From: Thaumarchaeota archaeon S13
GTDB taxonomy: Archaea; Thermoproteota; Nitrososphaeria; Nitrososphaerales; Nitrosopumilaceae
DNA: 10,712 nucleotides
Reading direction: 5' to 3'
Assembly: GCA_003724275.1 (NCBI GenBank)
Contig: RHFA01000101.1
Coordinates: 1 to 10,712 of the forward strand
Positions 1 through 7,024 of this stretch are shown in pieces; the stretch's first letter is position 1, and each line of letters begins with the position of its first letter. Below the pieces are notes generated by a model that saw nothing but the letters and a program-made list of their open reading frames with translations, was not told the DNA's origin and did not search any database. The translations under genes were made by a program, and so were the position numbers.

Positions 1-31
1 GGCCCCCCACGAGCGCCCTGGCCGGGTAGGG

Positions 32-38
32 TTTTTAA
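32..38 (+). promoter_or_regulatory. TATA box for rps13-rps4
   Basis: The T-rich stretch TTTTTAA stands out in otherwise almost pure G/C sequence. Its centre lies about 28 nt before the TTG start of rps13. In archaea the TATA box sits about 26-27 nt before the transcription start, so the mRNA would begin at or within a base or two of the start codon and would be leaderless. Inferred from spacing only. Confidence 0.6.
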
Positions 39-62
39 CGGCCCGCGCGCGCGCCACGGCGC

Positions 63-659
63 TTGAGCGCGCAAGAGTACAAGCACATCGTGAGGATCAT
101 CGGCAACGACATACCCGGCGACAAGAAGGTCCTCGTGGGCCTCACGCAGGTCAGGGGCGTGGGCCGCAGCTTTGCCCTGGCAATCCTCGACACGCTGGGG
201 ATCAGCACGGCCACGAGCATGGGCCTCGTCTCGGACCAGGACGTGGAGCGGATCGAGGCCCTCCTCAAGGACCCGCTCAAGGCGGGGTTTCCGGCGTGGT
301 TCCTCAACCGCCGCAGGGACATCGAGACCGGCGAGGACAGGCACCTCCTCACGTCTGACATCGAGTTTACCGTCAGGAACGACGTCGAGCGCGAAAAGGC
401 CCTTGGCAGCTGGCGCGGATACAGGTACACGTACGGCCTCAAGGTTCGCGGGCAGCGCACGCGCACGACGGGCCGCAAGGGCGGCGCAGTCGGGGTCGCA
501 AAGGGCGGCAAGGTCCAGCCGGCAAAGTCCGGCGACGTGACTGTCGCCGGAGGCGCCGGCGCGGCGGCCGAGGCGGCGCCGGCAGCCGACGCCGCAAAGG
601 GCGCAGACGCCGCAAAGGGGACAGACGCAAAGGCCGCGCCCGAGGAGAAAAAGGGGTAG
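63..659 (+). CDS. rps13: 30S ribosomal protein S13 (uS13), archaeal type, with long Ala-rich tail
   Basis: Small-subunit ribosomal protein of the head of the 30S particle, which in its family contacts the 50S subunit and P-site tRNA. The 198-residue product has the archaeal S13 core: the IIGNDIPGDKKVLVGLTQVRGVG segment near residues 12-34, PAWFLNRRRDIETG near 77-90, EFTVRND near 101-107, GSWRGYR near 115-121 and the basic C-terminal LKVRGQRTRTTGRKGG near 126-141. Archaeal S13 usually ends soon after that last motif at about 150 residues. Here roughly 45 more residues follow, rich in Ala, Gly, Asp and Lys, with repeated AAKG and ADAAKG units. The TTG start is chosen because the TATA box predicts a transcript beginning there and because the family begins only a few residues before the first conserved segment. 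Only 6 nt separate it from rps4, so the two are probably co-transcribed. Confidence 0.95.
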   Translation: MSAQEYKHIVRIIGNDIPGDKKVLVGLTQVRGVGRSFALAILDTLGISTATSMGLVSDQDVERIEALLKDPLKAGFPAWFLNRRRDIETGEDRHLLTSDIEFTVRNDVEREKALGSWRGYRYTYGLKVRGQRTRTTGRKGGAVGVAKGGKVQPAKSGDVTVAGGAGAAAEAAPAADAAKGADAAKGTDAKAAPEEKKG

Positions 660-665
660 GCGAGA

Positions 666-1424
666 ATGGGAGACCCAAGATACCCAAGGCGCGCGTGGAG
701 AAAGCCAAAGAGGCCGCTAAACTATGACCTCAAGATGGACGAGCTAAAGACGCTTGGCGGCTTTGGCCTGCGCACAAAGCGCGAGCTCTGGAAGGCGCGC
801 ACCGAGCTCTCGCGGCTCAGGCAGCAGGCCAGGTCGCTTTTGGCCCTCGGCGAGGAGGCCAGGGGCGAGCGCGAGCCGGTACTCATACGCTCGCTTGAGA
901 GGATCGGCCTCGTCAAGCCCGGCTCGGGCCTGGACGACGTGCTAAACCTGCAGGTGAACGACGTGCTCGCGCGCCGCCTGCAGAGCATTGTCATGCAAAA
1001 GATGGCCTTTAGGACGCCATACCAGGCAAGGCAGGCCGTAGTCCACGGGCACATAATGATAGGCGAGAGGATCGTCGACATACCGTCGTACACCGTGACC
1101 GTCGAGGAGGAGGACAGCGTGCGCCTCCTGCCAGGCTCGCCGCTCGAGGAGATGCTAGAGGCCAACAAAAAGCTCGCCGAGTCCGCCCCCTCCGGGGAGG
1201 ACGAGGGCGGCGAGGGGGCCGCCGGCGCCGAGCCCGGCGATCCAGGCTCGGCTGACGGCCTAGAGCGCGCAGGCGCCGCCGCGCAGGACGCCGAGGCCGC
1301 CCCTGCCGCAGACGCCCCTGCCGCAGACGCCCCTGCCGCAGACGCCCCTGCCGCAGACGCCGCGGGCGGGGACGCCGCCGCGCAGGGCGACGGGGCGGAG
1401 CAGGCCCCCGGGCGCGCGCCCTGA
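666..1424 (+). CDS. rps4: 30S ribosomal protein S4 (uS4), archaeal type, with repeat-bearing Ala/Asp tail
   Basis: Small-subunit protein that binds 16S rRNA early in assembly. The 252-residue product starts MGDPRYPRRAWRKPKRPLN, typical of archaeal S4. It continues with the LKTLGGFGLRTKRELWKARTELS region near residues 28-49 and the S4 RNA-binding domain at about 103-150 (LARRLQSIVM, TPYQARQAVVHGHIMIGERIVDIPSY). The family core ends near residue 170. The last 80 or so residues are an acidic, Ala-rich, low-complexity extension that contains an exact 15-bp repeat encoding APAAD four times. The ATG is 6 nt after the rps13 stop, with only a weak purine-rich stretch before it. In most archaea the S11 gene follows S4; here a new promoter and glmS follow. 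Identity is secure, but the role of the tail is unknown. Confidence 0.95.
   Translation: MGDPRYPRRAWRKPKRPLNYDLKMDELKTLGGFGLRTKRELWKARTELSRLRQQARSLLALGEEARGEREPVLIRSLERIGLVKPGSGLDDVLNLQVNDVLARRLQSIVMQKMAFRTPYQARQAVVHGHIMIGERIVDIPSYTVTVEEEDSVRLLPGSPLEEMLEANKKLAESAPSGEDEGGEGAAGAEPGDPGSADGLERAGAAAQDAEAAPAADAPAADAPAADAPAADAAGGDAAAQGDGAEQAPGRAP
1299..1358 (+). repeat. Four exact 15-bp tandem repeats inside rps4
   Basis: The unit GCCCCTGCCGCAGAC occurs four times in a row without a mismatch and in frame, encoding Ala-Pro-Ala-Ala-Asp each time. Identical copies at the DNA level suggest recent expansion by slippage rather than selection on the protein alone. Length variation between strains is likely. 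Confidence 0.95.
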
Positions 1425-1431
1425 CGCGCGC

Positions 1432-1443
1432 AAATACACTTAA
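1432..1443 (+). promoter_or_regulatory. Probable TATA box for glmS
   Basis: The only A/T-rich stretch in the 43-bp gap between rps4 and glmS is AAATACACTTAA. Its centre lies about 30 nt before the glmS ATG, which predicts a transcript with a leader of only a few bases. It suggests that glmS is transcribed separately from the ribosomal protein genes, though read-through is possible. Confidence 0.5.
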
Positions 1444-1467
1444 CCCCGCGCCGCGCGCGCCGCGCCA

Positions 1468-3216
1468 ATGTGCTCGATAATAGGGTACAGGGGGCCGCGC
1501 CCCGCCGCGCGCGTCCTGGTCGGCGGCCTGCGCCGCATGGAGTACCGCGGGTATGACAGCGTGGGCGTCGCCACGGGATCCGGCGGGCGGATCACGGTGA
1601 AAAAGGGCGTCGGGAGGGTCGACGGCGTCAACGCCTCGCTCCGCCTCGACGAGCTGCCCGGCAACGCCGGAATCGGCCACACGAGGTGGGCCACGCAGGG
1701 GGCCGCGACGGGGGCAAACGCGCACCCGCACGCCTCAAGCGGCGCGCGCGTGGCCATAGTCCACAACGGCTCGATAGACAACTTTGCGCGCCTTAGGGGG
1801 TCCCTCGAGGCGCGCGGGTTCTCGTTTGGGAGCGAGACGGACAGCGAGGTGATCGCAAACCTCCTAGAGTCAGAGCTCGGCGGCGAGGGGGGCATAAAGG
1901 GGGCCCTCATGCGCACGGTCGCCGCGCTCGAGGGCCAGTACGCCTTTGCGGCCATACTTGCCGACGGGACGATAGCCGCCGCAAGGCGCCGCGCGCCGCT
2001 CATAGTCGGAGTCGGCGACGGCGAGCACTATGTGTCAAGCGACGTTCTCGGGTTTGTCGAGTATACGGACGACGCGATATATGTCGGCGACGGGAACATT
2101 GTGGTCATTGACGGCGGCGGCCTTGCCGTGTACGACGCGGGAGGAAACGCCGTCGAGGCGCGGGTGACAAAGGTCTCGCGCGAGCTCGCCGGGATATACA
2201 AGGGCGACTATGCGCACTATACGCTAAAGGAGATATCCGAGCAGCCCACGTCGATAATAGGCGCCGGCGGCGGCGCGCGGGCCATAGCCGACGCGGCGCG
2301 GGCCATTGCGCGCGCGCGGACCGTCTATGTCGTCGGGAGCGGCACGAGCCACAACGCCGCGCTGGTCGCAAAGCACCTCCTCTCGGCCCATGCGGGCATC
2401 AGGGCCGAGGTGATCATCGCAAGCGAGCTTCCCGTGCACGCGCACTCGCTGTCGGGGGGAGTCATGCTCGCCATATCGCAGAGCGGCGAGAGCGCCGACA
2501 TGCTCGAGGCCGCGCGCCTTGCCGCCGGAGCGGGCCTCTCGATAGTCTCGCTTGTCAACCACCCCTCGTCGGCGCTAGCCCGCGAGTCCACGCAGACAGT
2601 CAGGATCGACTGCGGGCCGGAGATCGGCGTCGCGGCGACAAAGAGCTTCACGTCGCAGCTCGCCGCGCTGCACAGGATCGCCGCCGAGCTCGGCGGCCCG
2701 CGCGTGGACATGGCCGCCGTCTCGCGCGCGCTGGCCGGCGCGCTAGAGTGTGGGAGGCGCGCCAGGGAGGTAGCCGCGGGCCTGCGCGACACGAGCGACG
2801 TGTACGTGCTTGGGCGCGGCGTGCACTATGCGATAGCCTCCGAGGCGGCCCTCAAGCTAAAAGAGCTCGCGTACATACACGCCGAGGCGATGCACGGCGG
2901 CGAGCTAAAGCACGGCCCCCTCGCGCTCCTCGACGGGGGCTCGCGCGTCATGGTCATAAACCCGCCAGGCCCCACGCACGCCGACGCGCTCTCTGACGCC
3001 GCAAAGATACGCGCGCGCGGGGCGCGCACGATCGGCATCGACACGGCCGACGCCGACGAGTACGACGAGTGGCTGCGCATACCAGAGTGCGAGGAGTGGA
3101 TGTACCCGCTCGCCGAGATTGTCCCCGCGCAGCTCGTCGCGTACTATGCGGCGCTAGAGCGCGACACGGATCCCGACCACCCCAGAAACCTGGCAAAGTC
3201 AGTCACCGTGAGATAG
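1468..3216 (+). CDS. glmS: Glutamine--fructose-6-phosphate aminotransferase (isomerizing)
   Basis: Makes glucosamine-6-phosphate from fructose-6-phosphate and glutamine, the first step of UDP-GlcNAc synthesis for cell-surface and glycoprotein sugars. It is a cytosolic enzyme. The 582-residue length is close to the family norm of about 600. The N-terminal glutaminase domain (about 2-225) starts MCSIIGY, so Cys2 is the nucleophile once Met is removed. HTRWAT (71-76), HNGSIDN (99-105) and TDSE (124-127) are the glutamine-site motifs. Two SIS sugar-isomerase domains follow: VGSGTSHNA near 289 with SQSGES near 337 and ATKSFTSQ near 390, then LGRG near 448 with KELAYIHAEAMHGGELKHGP near 465-484. 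The C-terminal RNLAKSVTV carries the conserved catalytic-site lysine. All key residues are present. The final 18 bp overlap the 3' end of the convergent cobT gene. Confidence 0.97.
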   Translation: MCSIIGYRGPRPAARVLVGGLRRMEYRGYDSVGVATGSGGRITVKKGVGRVDGVNASLRLDELPGNAGIGHTRWATQGAATGANAHPHASSGARVAIVHNGSIDNFARLRGSLEARGFSFGSETDSEVIANLLESELGGEGGIKGALMRTVAALEGQYAFAAILADGTIAAARRRAPLIVGVGDGEHYVSSDVLGFVEYTDDAIYVGDGNIVVIDGGGLAVYDAGGNAVEARVTKVSRELAGIYKGDYAHYTLKEISEQPTSIIGAGGGARAIADAARAIARARTVYVVGSGTSHNAALVAKHLLSAHAGIRAEVIIASELPVHAHSLSGGVMLAISQSGESADMLEAARLAAGAGLSIVSLVNHPSSALARESTQTVRIDCGPEIGVAATKSFTSQLAALHRIAAELGGPRVDMAAVSRALAGALECGRRAREVAAGLRDTSDVYVLGRGVHYAIASEAALKLKELAYIHAEAMHGGELKHGPLALLDGGSRVMVINPPGPTHADALSDAAKIRARGARTIGIDTADADEYDEWLRIPECEEWMYPLAEIVPAQLVAYYAALERDTDPDHPRNLAKSVTVR

Positions 3217-4269
3217 CGCGCGCCCATACTCGGCCTCGACTAGCGCGCGCAGCGAGCCGGCCCCCACGCCGCGGCCCAGGACGGCCGCGACGGCCGCGCC
3301 GCCGGCGCCGGCCCCCTCCTTTGCGTGGCCCTCTGCGAACGCGCGCAGGCCGGCGATTCGCGAGGAGGCAAGGCCGGGATCTATTGACACCGCGGGGACC
3401 GACTCGGCGGAGGCGACCTCGGCAAAGTTGGCCGAGGCGTCGCGCGTGACATAGCTTGTGGTGGCCACGGCCACTGCGCCCTCGCGCGGCGAGCATATCC
3501 TGCGCGAGAGCAGGAGCGCGGCGAGCATCTGCGTCCCGCCGGCCAGCACGACCGTGGACCGGCGCGAGGCGGCGGCGGCCATTGCGCAGACAAGGGCGAG
3601 CATGGGGTCGCCGGCCTCGGCGAGAGCCTCGCGCGCGCCGTGCCCCCCGCGCAGGCGCCCCAGGGCCGCCGCGGCGGCGCGCTCCTTGAGCGCTGCGGGG
3701 TTTTCGGCCATGCTCGAGCTCACGCGCGCGTCCACGCCGAGCGCGCGCATCACGGCGAGCGCCGTCGTCGTCCCGCCCGGCACGCTCTCGCCTATGATGA
3801 CACAGTCGGCGACCTCTGCGGCGTGGCGGCCGGCGTCCTCGCCGCGGCGGAGCGCCAGGGAGACTGTCTCGGCGGACATTGCGGGCCGCCTCGTAATGTC
3901 CTCGCCGGCGGGCAGGCCCGCGTCGATGTGGGGCATCTCTGGCGCGCGCGCCGCGCCGGCGCTGATCGCCATGGAAGGGATGCCCCCCGCCTCGAGGGCC
4001 GCGCGCGTGATCAGCGCCGGCGTGGGCAGGCCGCCTGGCGCCATGGGGACGCCGCTGATGGACCTGCAGCGCCCATAGCGTATGTACTCGGCGTCGGCGG
4101 CCGGCGTGAGGGCCATCGCCGCCGGTGAGGCGCCCGCGGCCGATATGCCGGGAACCTCGCACGTGCGCGTGTGCGCCATGACCAGCGCAAAGAGCAGCCT
4201 CGGCCCGCGCAGGGTTTCGGACACGGCGCGCGCCGAGCGCGCGTCACCGAGAAACTCCACGGGATCCAA
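3199..4269 (-). CDS. cobT: Archaeal CobT-type nicotinate-nucleotide phosphoribosyltransferase (UPF0284 family)
   Basis: Predicted to move phosphoribose from nicotinate mononucleotide to a benzimidazole-type base, activating the lower ligand for cobamide (B12) assembly. The 356-residue product matches the archaeal CobT/UPF0284 family of about 350 residues. Visible motifs are EVPGISAAGASP near 38-49, TPAADAEY near 55-62, IIGESVPGGTTTAL near 158-171, GDPMLALV near 220, VVLAGGTQMLA near 240-250 and GHAKEGAGAGG near 314-324. I chose the TTG at 4269 because it lies 4 nt after the stop of the upstream hydrolase gene and gives an N-terminus of family length. A GTG three codons later is the alternative. 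It is the last gene of the nnrE-hydrolase-cobT operon, and its stop lies inside the end of glmS. The function is assigned by family only. Confidence 0.85.
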   Translation of the reverse strand: MDPVEFLGDARSARAVSETLRGPRLLFALVMAHTRTCEVPGISAAGASPAAMALTPAADAEYIRYGRCRSISGVPMAPGGLPTPALITRAALEAGGIPSMAISAGAARAPEMPHIDAGLPAGEDITRRPAMSAETVSLALRRGEDAGRHAAEVADCVIIGESVPGGTTTALAVMRALGVDARVSSSMAENPAALKERAAAAALGRLRGGHGAREALAEAGDPMLALVCAMAAAASRRSTVVLAGGTQMLAALLLSRRICSPREGAVAVATTSYVTRDASANFAEVASAESVPAVSIDPGLASSRIAGLRAFAEGHAKEGAGAGGAAVAAVLGRGVGAGSLRALVEAEYGRALSHGD

Positions 4270-4273
4270 CGCG

Positions 4274-4885
4274 CTATCCGCCCAGCATTGCGGCAAACTC
4301 GTCCTCGGTGCGCGGCTGCAGGACGGGGTTTGTGCGCCTCTCGCGGCCCATCGTCGACGTCGGCGAGGGCCCATAGTCGTGGCCGGGATACAGCACCAGC
4401 GAGTCATCGAGCCCGGACATTGCGCCAAAGAGGCTGCGGTACAGCTCGCGCGCGCTGCCGCCGGGCAGGTCGACCCTCCCGCAGCTGCCCACAAAGAGCG
4501 TGTCGCCAGAGACCACCATGCCCTCCCCCACAAGGCAGATGCTGTCCCTAGAGTGGCCCGGCGTGTGGAGGACCCTGAGCGACGAGCCGCCTAGGGCGAT
4601 CTCGTCGCCGTCGGCGAGCTCGCGCGAGCGCTCGAGATCCGACTCGCGGTGCTGCGCTATGGGCGCGCCCGTCATGCGGGCCATCTCGGCGTTGCCAGTC
4701 GTGTGGTCAAAGTGGTGGTGCGTGTTCACGATGAGGCCCACGCGCACGCCCATGTCGCGGATCGCCGCCGCGACGCGGTCGAGGTCCCACGAGGGGTCCA
4801 CGACGATGCACTCGCGCGTGGCCTCGTCGGCGATGACATACGTAAAGTTGGCCATCGTCCCGACGGGAACCTGGCGGACGATCAC
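4274..4885 (-). CDS. MBL-fold hydrolase, glyoxalase II-like
   Basis: A metallo-beta-lactamase-fold protein of 203 residues in the glyoxalase II/YcbL/persulfide dioxygenase-like group. The metal-binding set is complete: THHHFDH at about 55-61, TPGHS with His111, GDT with Asp128 and PGHD with His169. The segments GDTLFVGSCGRVDLPGG (about 128-143) and LYPGHDYGPSPTSTMG (about 165-180) are typical of this group. The real substrate cannot be read from sequence; thioester hydrolysis and sulfur chemistry are both possible. The start is the GTG at 4885, whose GTGA overlaps the TGA stop of nnrE. Longer in-frame readings run into nnrE coding sequence. The tight overlap argues for translational coupling with nnrE. 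There is no signal peptide, so it is probably cytosolic. Confidence 0.88.
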   Translation of the reverse strand: MIVRQVPVGTMANFTYVIADEATRECIVVDPSWDLDRVAAAIRDMGVRVGLIVNTHHHFDHTTGNAEMARMTGAPIAQHRESDLERSRELADGDEIALGGSSLRVLHTPGHSRDSICLVGEGMVVSGDTLFVGSCGRVDLPGGSARELYRSLFGAMSGLDDSLVLYPGHDYGPSPTSTMGRERRTNPVLQPRTEDEFAAMLGG

Positions 4886-5523
4886 AGGATGCCGCCCTCG
4901 GCCTCGGGGGGAATGCCGATCCGCTCGACGAACGTGCGCCCGCACACGTCAGAGCGCCTCTCCATGCCGGACTTTAGGCGGTGAAACGTGACTGTCATGT
5001 CTGCCTTTATGCACTCGGCGGGCGACTCGCCCGTCGTCGCGTCAAGGCCAGAGGGGACGTCGACTGCAAGCCTGAACGCGGGCGACGCGTTGGCAAACGA
5101 GATCGCCCCCGCATGCGGCTCGCGCGGGCTGCCCGAGACGCCGGTCCCCAGGATCGCATCGACGATAATCTCGGCGTCAGTCGCCGTGGCATAGTCGCCG
5201 ATGCGCTCGACGGAGGGCATCGACGAGAGGAGGCCCCAGTTCCAGCGCGTCTCCTCGGTGCGTATGGACGACTCGTCCCCGAGGAGCGCGATGCGCACGC
5301 GCGCGCCCAGGCCGGCGAGGTGGCGAGCCATGACCATGCCGTCGCCTCCGTTGTTGCCGGTTCCCGCAATCACGAGGACGCGCGTCGAGTGGACGTCGCA
5401 GAACGCGTCGACCAGGCGCCTGACGGCCGCCGCGCCGGCGTTCTCCATCATCATGCGCCTCTCAAAGCCCATCCTGTGGCCGTTCTCCTCTATGCGCATC
5501 ATCTGGTCCACGCTTATGGCCAT
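4882..5523 (-). CDS. nnrE: NAD(P)H-hydrate epimerase (YjeF N-terminal domain protein)
   Basis: Metabolite-repair enzyme that interconverts the R and S forms of damaged, hydrated NAD(P)H so that a dehydratase can restore them. The 213-residue product is a stand-alone YjeF_N domain: MMMENAG near 24-30, VIAGTGNNGGDGMVMARHL near 51-69, VDAILGTGVSG near 121-131 and VDVPSGLDATTGE near 154-166. The partner kinase-like dehydratase domain (YjeF_C/NnrD), fused to NnrE in many prokaryotes, is absent here and must be elsewhere if present. The ATG at 5523 is chosen because it begins the conserved MAISVDQM segment and lies about 27 nt after a TATA-like box on this strand. It is the first gene of a three-gene operon with the hydrolase and cobT. 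Confidence 0.92.
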   Translation of the reverse strand: MAISVDQMMRIEENGHRMGFERRMMMENAGAAAVRRLVDAFCDVHSTRVLVIAGTGNNGGDGMVMARHLAGLGARVRIALLGDESSIRTEETRWNWGLLSSMPSVERIGDYATATDAEIIVDAILGTGVSGSPREPHAGAISFANASPAFRLAVDVPSGLDATTGESPAECIKADMTVTFHRLKSGMERRSDVCGRTFVERIGIPPEAEGGIL

Positions 5524-5800
5524 CGTCCCGCGCCGCGCCGGCGGCGTGATAAGAGCGTTGGGGCGGTCGGGCGCGCCTTGCCTGCCAGGCGACGCGCAGC
5601 ATGCGGCCTGCCGCGGCGGCCGCCCCTCGCCGCATGGCCCAAAATAGCTAATAAAACACCCATCCGCCGGACGGGCGCATGGCCGGCACCAGAATGCCTG
5701 GATCTTGCGCAGCAGGCCGCCCCCGACACGGCGTTTCTGCAGGCAAGACCGTGCCATCCGCGCGGGATCACTTTGGCGGCCGCTGCACGGTGCCCCTCGC
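5524..5800. other. Divergent intergenic region between nnrE and the DNA methyltransferase
   Basis: About 277 bp without a convincing gene. It holds the nnrE TATA-like box, a GC-rich stretch with short inverted repeats around 5600-5630 (GCGGCC facing GGCCGC), and an isolated A/T-rich patch at about 5640-5657 containing CTAATAAAA. That patch could be a promoter on either strand (read as TTTTATTAG on minus), but it is about 145 nt before the best methyltransferase ATG. The reading frame open from a TTG at 5705 has no protein-like character before 5801. No tRNA, repeat array or insertion-sequence end was recognised. Confidence 0.5.
5546..5555 (-). promoter_or_regulatory. TATA-like box for the nnrE operon
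   Basis: Read on the minus strand, the element CTCTTATCAC sits about 27 nt before the nnrE ATG, in strongly G/C surroundings. The spacing predicts a leaderless nnrE transcript. This is a weaker match than the other TATA boxes in the window. Confidence 0.4.
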
Positions 5801-6709
5801 ATGTTTGGGGACGCCGTTTTGGGGTGGTGGCAGGAAATGAGGGACGCGCCTGTGGACGCGCGCCTGGGGGCCGCAAAGGTCGGCATTCCCCCGATCAAGA
5901 CGCAGGGAATCAAGACAAAGCTGGTCAACTTTATACTGGCCAACACGAGGCGCGTGGAGGGCGGAAGGTGGATAGAACCGTTTTTGGGATCGGGCGTAGT
6001 GATGTTCAACGCGGCTTCCAGGAACGCCATAGGGGCAGAGACAAACATGCACATAATCAACTTTTACAGGGCCGTGCAGAGCGGGCGCCTGACTCCAGCT
6101 GCGGCGCGCCGGCACCTGGAGGTTGAGGGGCTAAACTTGCAAAAAAGGGGCGCTGCCCACTACTATGAGGTTCGTGACAGGTTTAACCGTGACTTTGAGC
6201 CCCTTGACTTTTTGTTCTTGAACAGGGCGGGGTTTAATGGCCTGATGCGATTTAACTCCAAGGGAAAGTTTAATGTGCCCTTTTGCAAAAAGACAAACCG
6301 GTTCAGCAAGTCATACATAACAAAAATCACAAACCAGGTGCTGTGGATCATGGACTCCATGAAGGCTCACAGGGCGTGGGAATTTAGGGTCAGCGACTGG
6401 AGGGAAACGCTGCAAGACGTGGGCAAGACCGACTTTGTCTACCTGGATCCGCCATACTCGGGCAGAAGCGCAAACTACTATGACTTGTGGGAAGAGGGCG
6501 CAATGCGCGACCTGGCAGAGTTTCTGAAATGCATGCCGTGCAGGTTTGCCCTGTCACTTTGGTCCCAGAACAGATACAGAAAAAACCCCGACTTGTCGCT
6601 ATTCAAAGACTACCAAATCAAGACAATGCGCCATTTTTACCATCTGGGCTCTACAGAGAACCTGCGCAATTCAATGGTAGAGGCCCTGATCATCAAGAAC
6701 GTGCCCTAG
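5801..6709 (+). CDS. Dam-like D12-class DNA N6-adenine methyltransferase
   Basis: Predicted to transfer methyl from S-adenosylmethionine to adenine N6 in DNA. The motif order is that of the alpha (Dam/DpnII-like) group. PPIKTQGIKTKLV (about 30-42) is the N-terminal motif X, WIEPFLGSG (about 57-65) is the SAM-binding FxGxG motif, LNRAGFNGLMRFNSKGKFNVPF and the following basic stretch form the recognition region, YLDPPY (DPPY at about 216-219) is the catalytic motif, and NSMVEALIIKN closes the domain. From the ATG at 5801 it has 302 residues, normal for the class; the ATG at 5837 is a good alternative because it is preceded by AGGA. No intact restriction enzyme gene is next to it. Its body is far more A/T-rich than its neighbours, which points to acquisition from elsewhere. 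GATC as target is plausible for the class but not shown. Confidence 0.9.
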   Translation: MFGDAVLGWWQEMRDAPVDARLGAAKVGIPPIKTQGIKTKLVNFILANTRRVEGGRWIEPFLGSGVVMFNAASRNAIGAETNMHIINFYRAVQSGRLTPAAARRHLEVEGLNLQKRGAAHYYEVRDRFNRDFEPLDFLFLNRAGFNGLMRFNSKGKFNVPFCKKTNRFSKSYITKITNQVLWIMDSMKAHRAWEFRVSDWRETLQDVGKTDFVYLDPPYSGRSANYYDLWEEGAMRDLAEFLKCMPCRFALSLWSQNRYRKNPDLSLFKDYQIKTMRHFYHLGSTENLRNSMVEALIIKNVP

Positions 6710-7024
6710 AAAGTTCGGGTTTTTTGCGCAGGTGCCTTTTGGGATACTCTCTCCAATACGATTCAAATTCTGTGTTGTTTTTGAAAACACTGTCAAGAGT
6801 TTGTAGGAGCTTTAATCGCGTTATGCTTCCCATATTGGCAGTGTCGCCCAAACCGGCCACCTTGCCGGCAAACTGCCACTTTTGTCCCGCGCACAGGGGG
6901 ATGATCTGCCCCACTGCCGACACCACGCCCGCCAGGCTCCCCCTGTAGCCTCCAGCAGGGCGTTGTAGATCGCTACCTTGCGGGTCACCTCTGCCACAAC
7001 GCTCTCCCGCCTGATGGCCACCAC
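6693..7024 (-). pseudogene. Frame-disrupted reading frame facing the methyltransferase, function unknown
   Basis: Two minus-strand frames join into one plausible protein of about 110 residues if one base is added to the G5 run (C5 on the plus strand at 6939-6943). The upstream part, from a GTG at about 7024, reads VAIRRESVVAEVTRKVAIYN and then ALLEATGG. The downstream part reads GSLAGVVSAVGQIIPLCAGQ and continues with LQTLDSVFKNNTEFESYWRE, ending at 6693. The final 17 bp overlap the methyltransferase end. The downstream half is A/T-rich like the methyltransferase, while the upstream half is GC-rich. I do not recognise the family. A decayed restriction enzyme fragment is possible because of the position, but nothing in the residues shows it. 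Alternatives are an intact 77-residue gene starting at the GTG at 6926, a sequencing error in the G-run, or chance reading frames. Confidence 0.35.
6720..6725 (+). terminator. T-run terminator after the methyltransferase gene
   Basis: A run of six T residues begins 10 nt after the methyltransferase stop codon, with no strong hairpin before it. Archaeal RNA polymerase terminates at such T-runs. It falls inside the facing minus-strand reading frame. Confidence 0.45.

Noticed and set aside
1299..1358. Tandem repeats as a possible CRISPR array
   Set aside because: Units are 15 bp, directly adjacent with no spacers, and lie in frame within rps4.
722..1468. Minus-strand open frame of 248 codons across rps4
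   Set aside because: Antisense to a certain ribosomal protein gene. Its Ala/Ser runs are the reverse reading of the GC-rich repeat tail, a common artefact in high-GC DNA.
4270..4533. Longer N-terminus for cobT, starting at 4533
   Set aside because: The extra 88 residues lie inside the MBL hydrolase gene, are Arg/Ala-rich without family similarity, and would make the protein far longer than CobT relatives.
5590..5640. GC-rich inverted repeats as a structured RNA or operator
   Set aside because: Short complementary words are expected by chance at this base composition, and no known RNA fold or compensatory evidence can be seen in a single sequence.
5705..5800. TTG start at 5705 for the methyltransferase
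   Set aside because: The added 32 residues are Arg/Pro-rich and lack similarity to the D12 family, whose conserved part begins after 5801. No supporting ribosome-binding site or well-placed TATA box.
5524..6060. Longer N-terminus for nnrE, starting at 6060
   Set aside because: The extension crosses the promoter region and the antisense of the methyltransferase gene; the conserved domain begins at the ATG at 5523.
4981..6126. Plus-strand open frame of 381 codons across nnrE and the upstream gap
   Set aside because: Antisense to nnrE, and it overlaps the methyltransferase in another frame. Arg/Ala-rich with no recognisable motif.
6487..6948. Plus-strand open frame running past the methyltransferase stop
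   Set aside because: Its first half is a shifted reading of the methyltransferase C-terminus and the rest has no protein-like motif.
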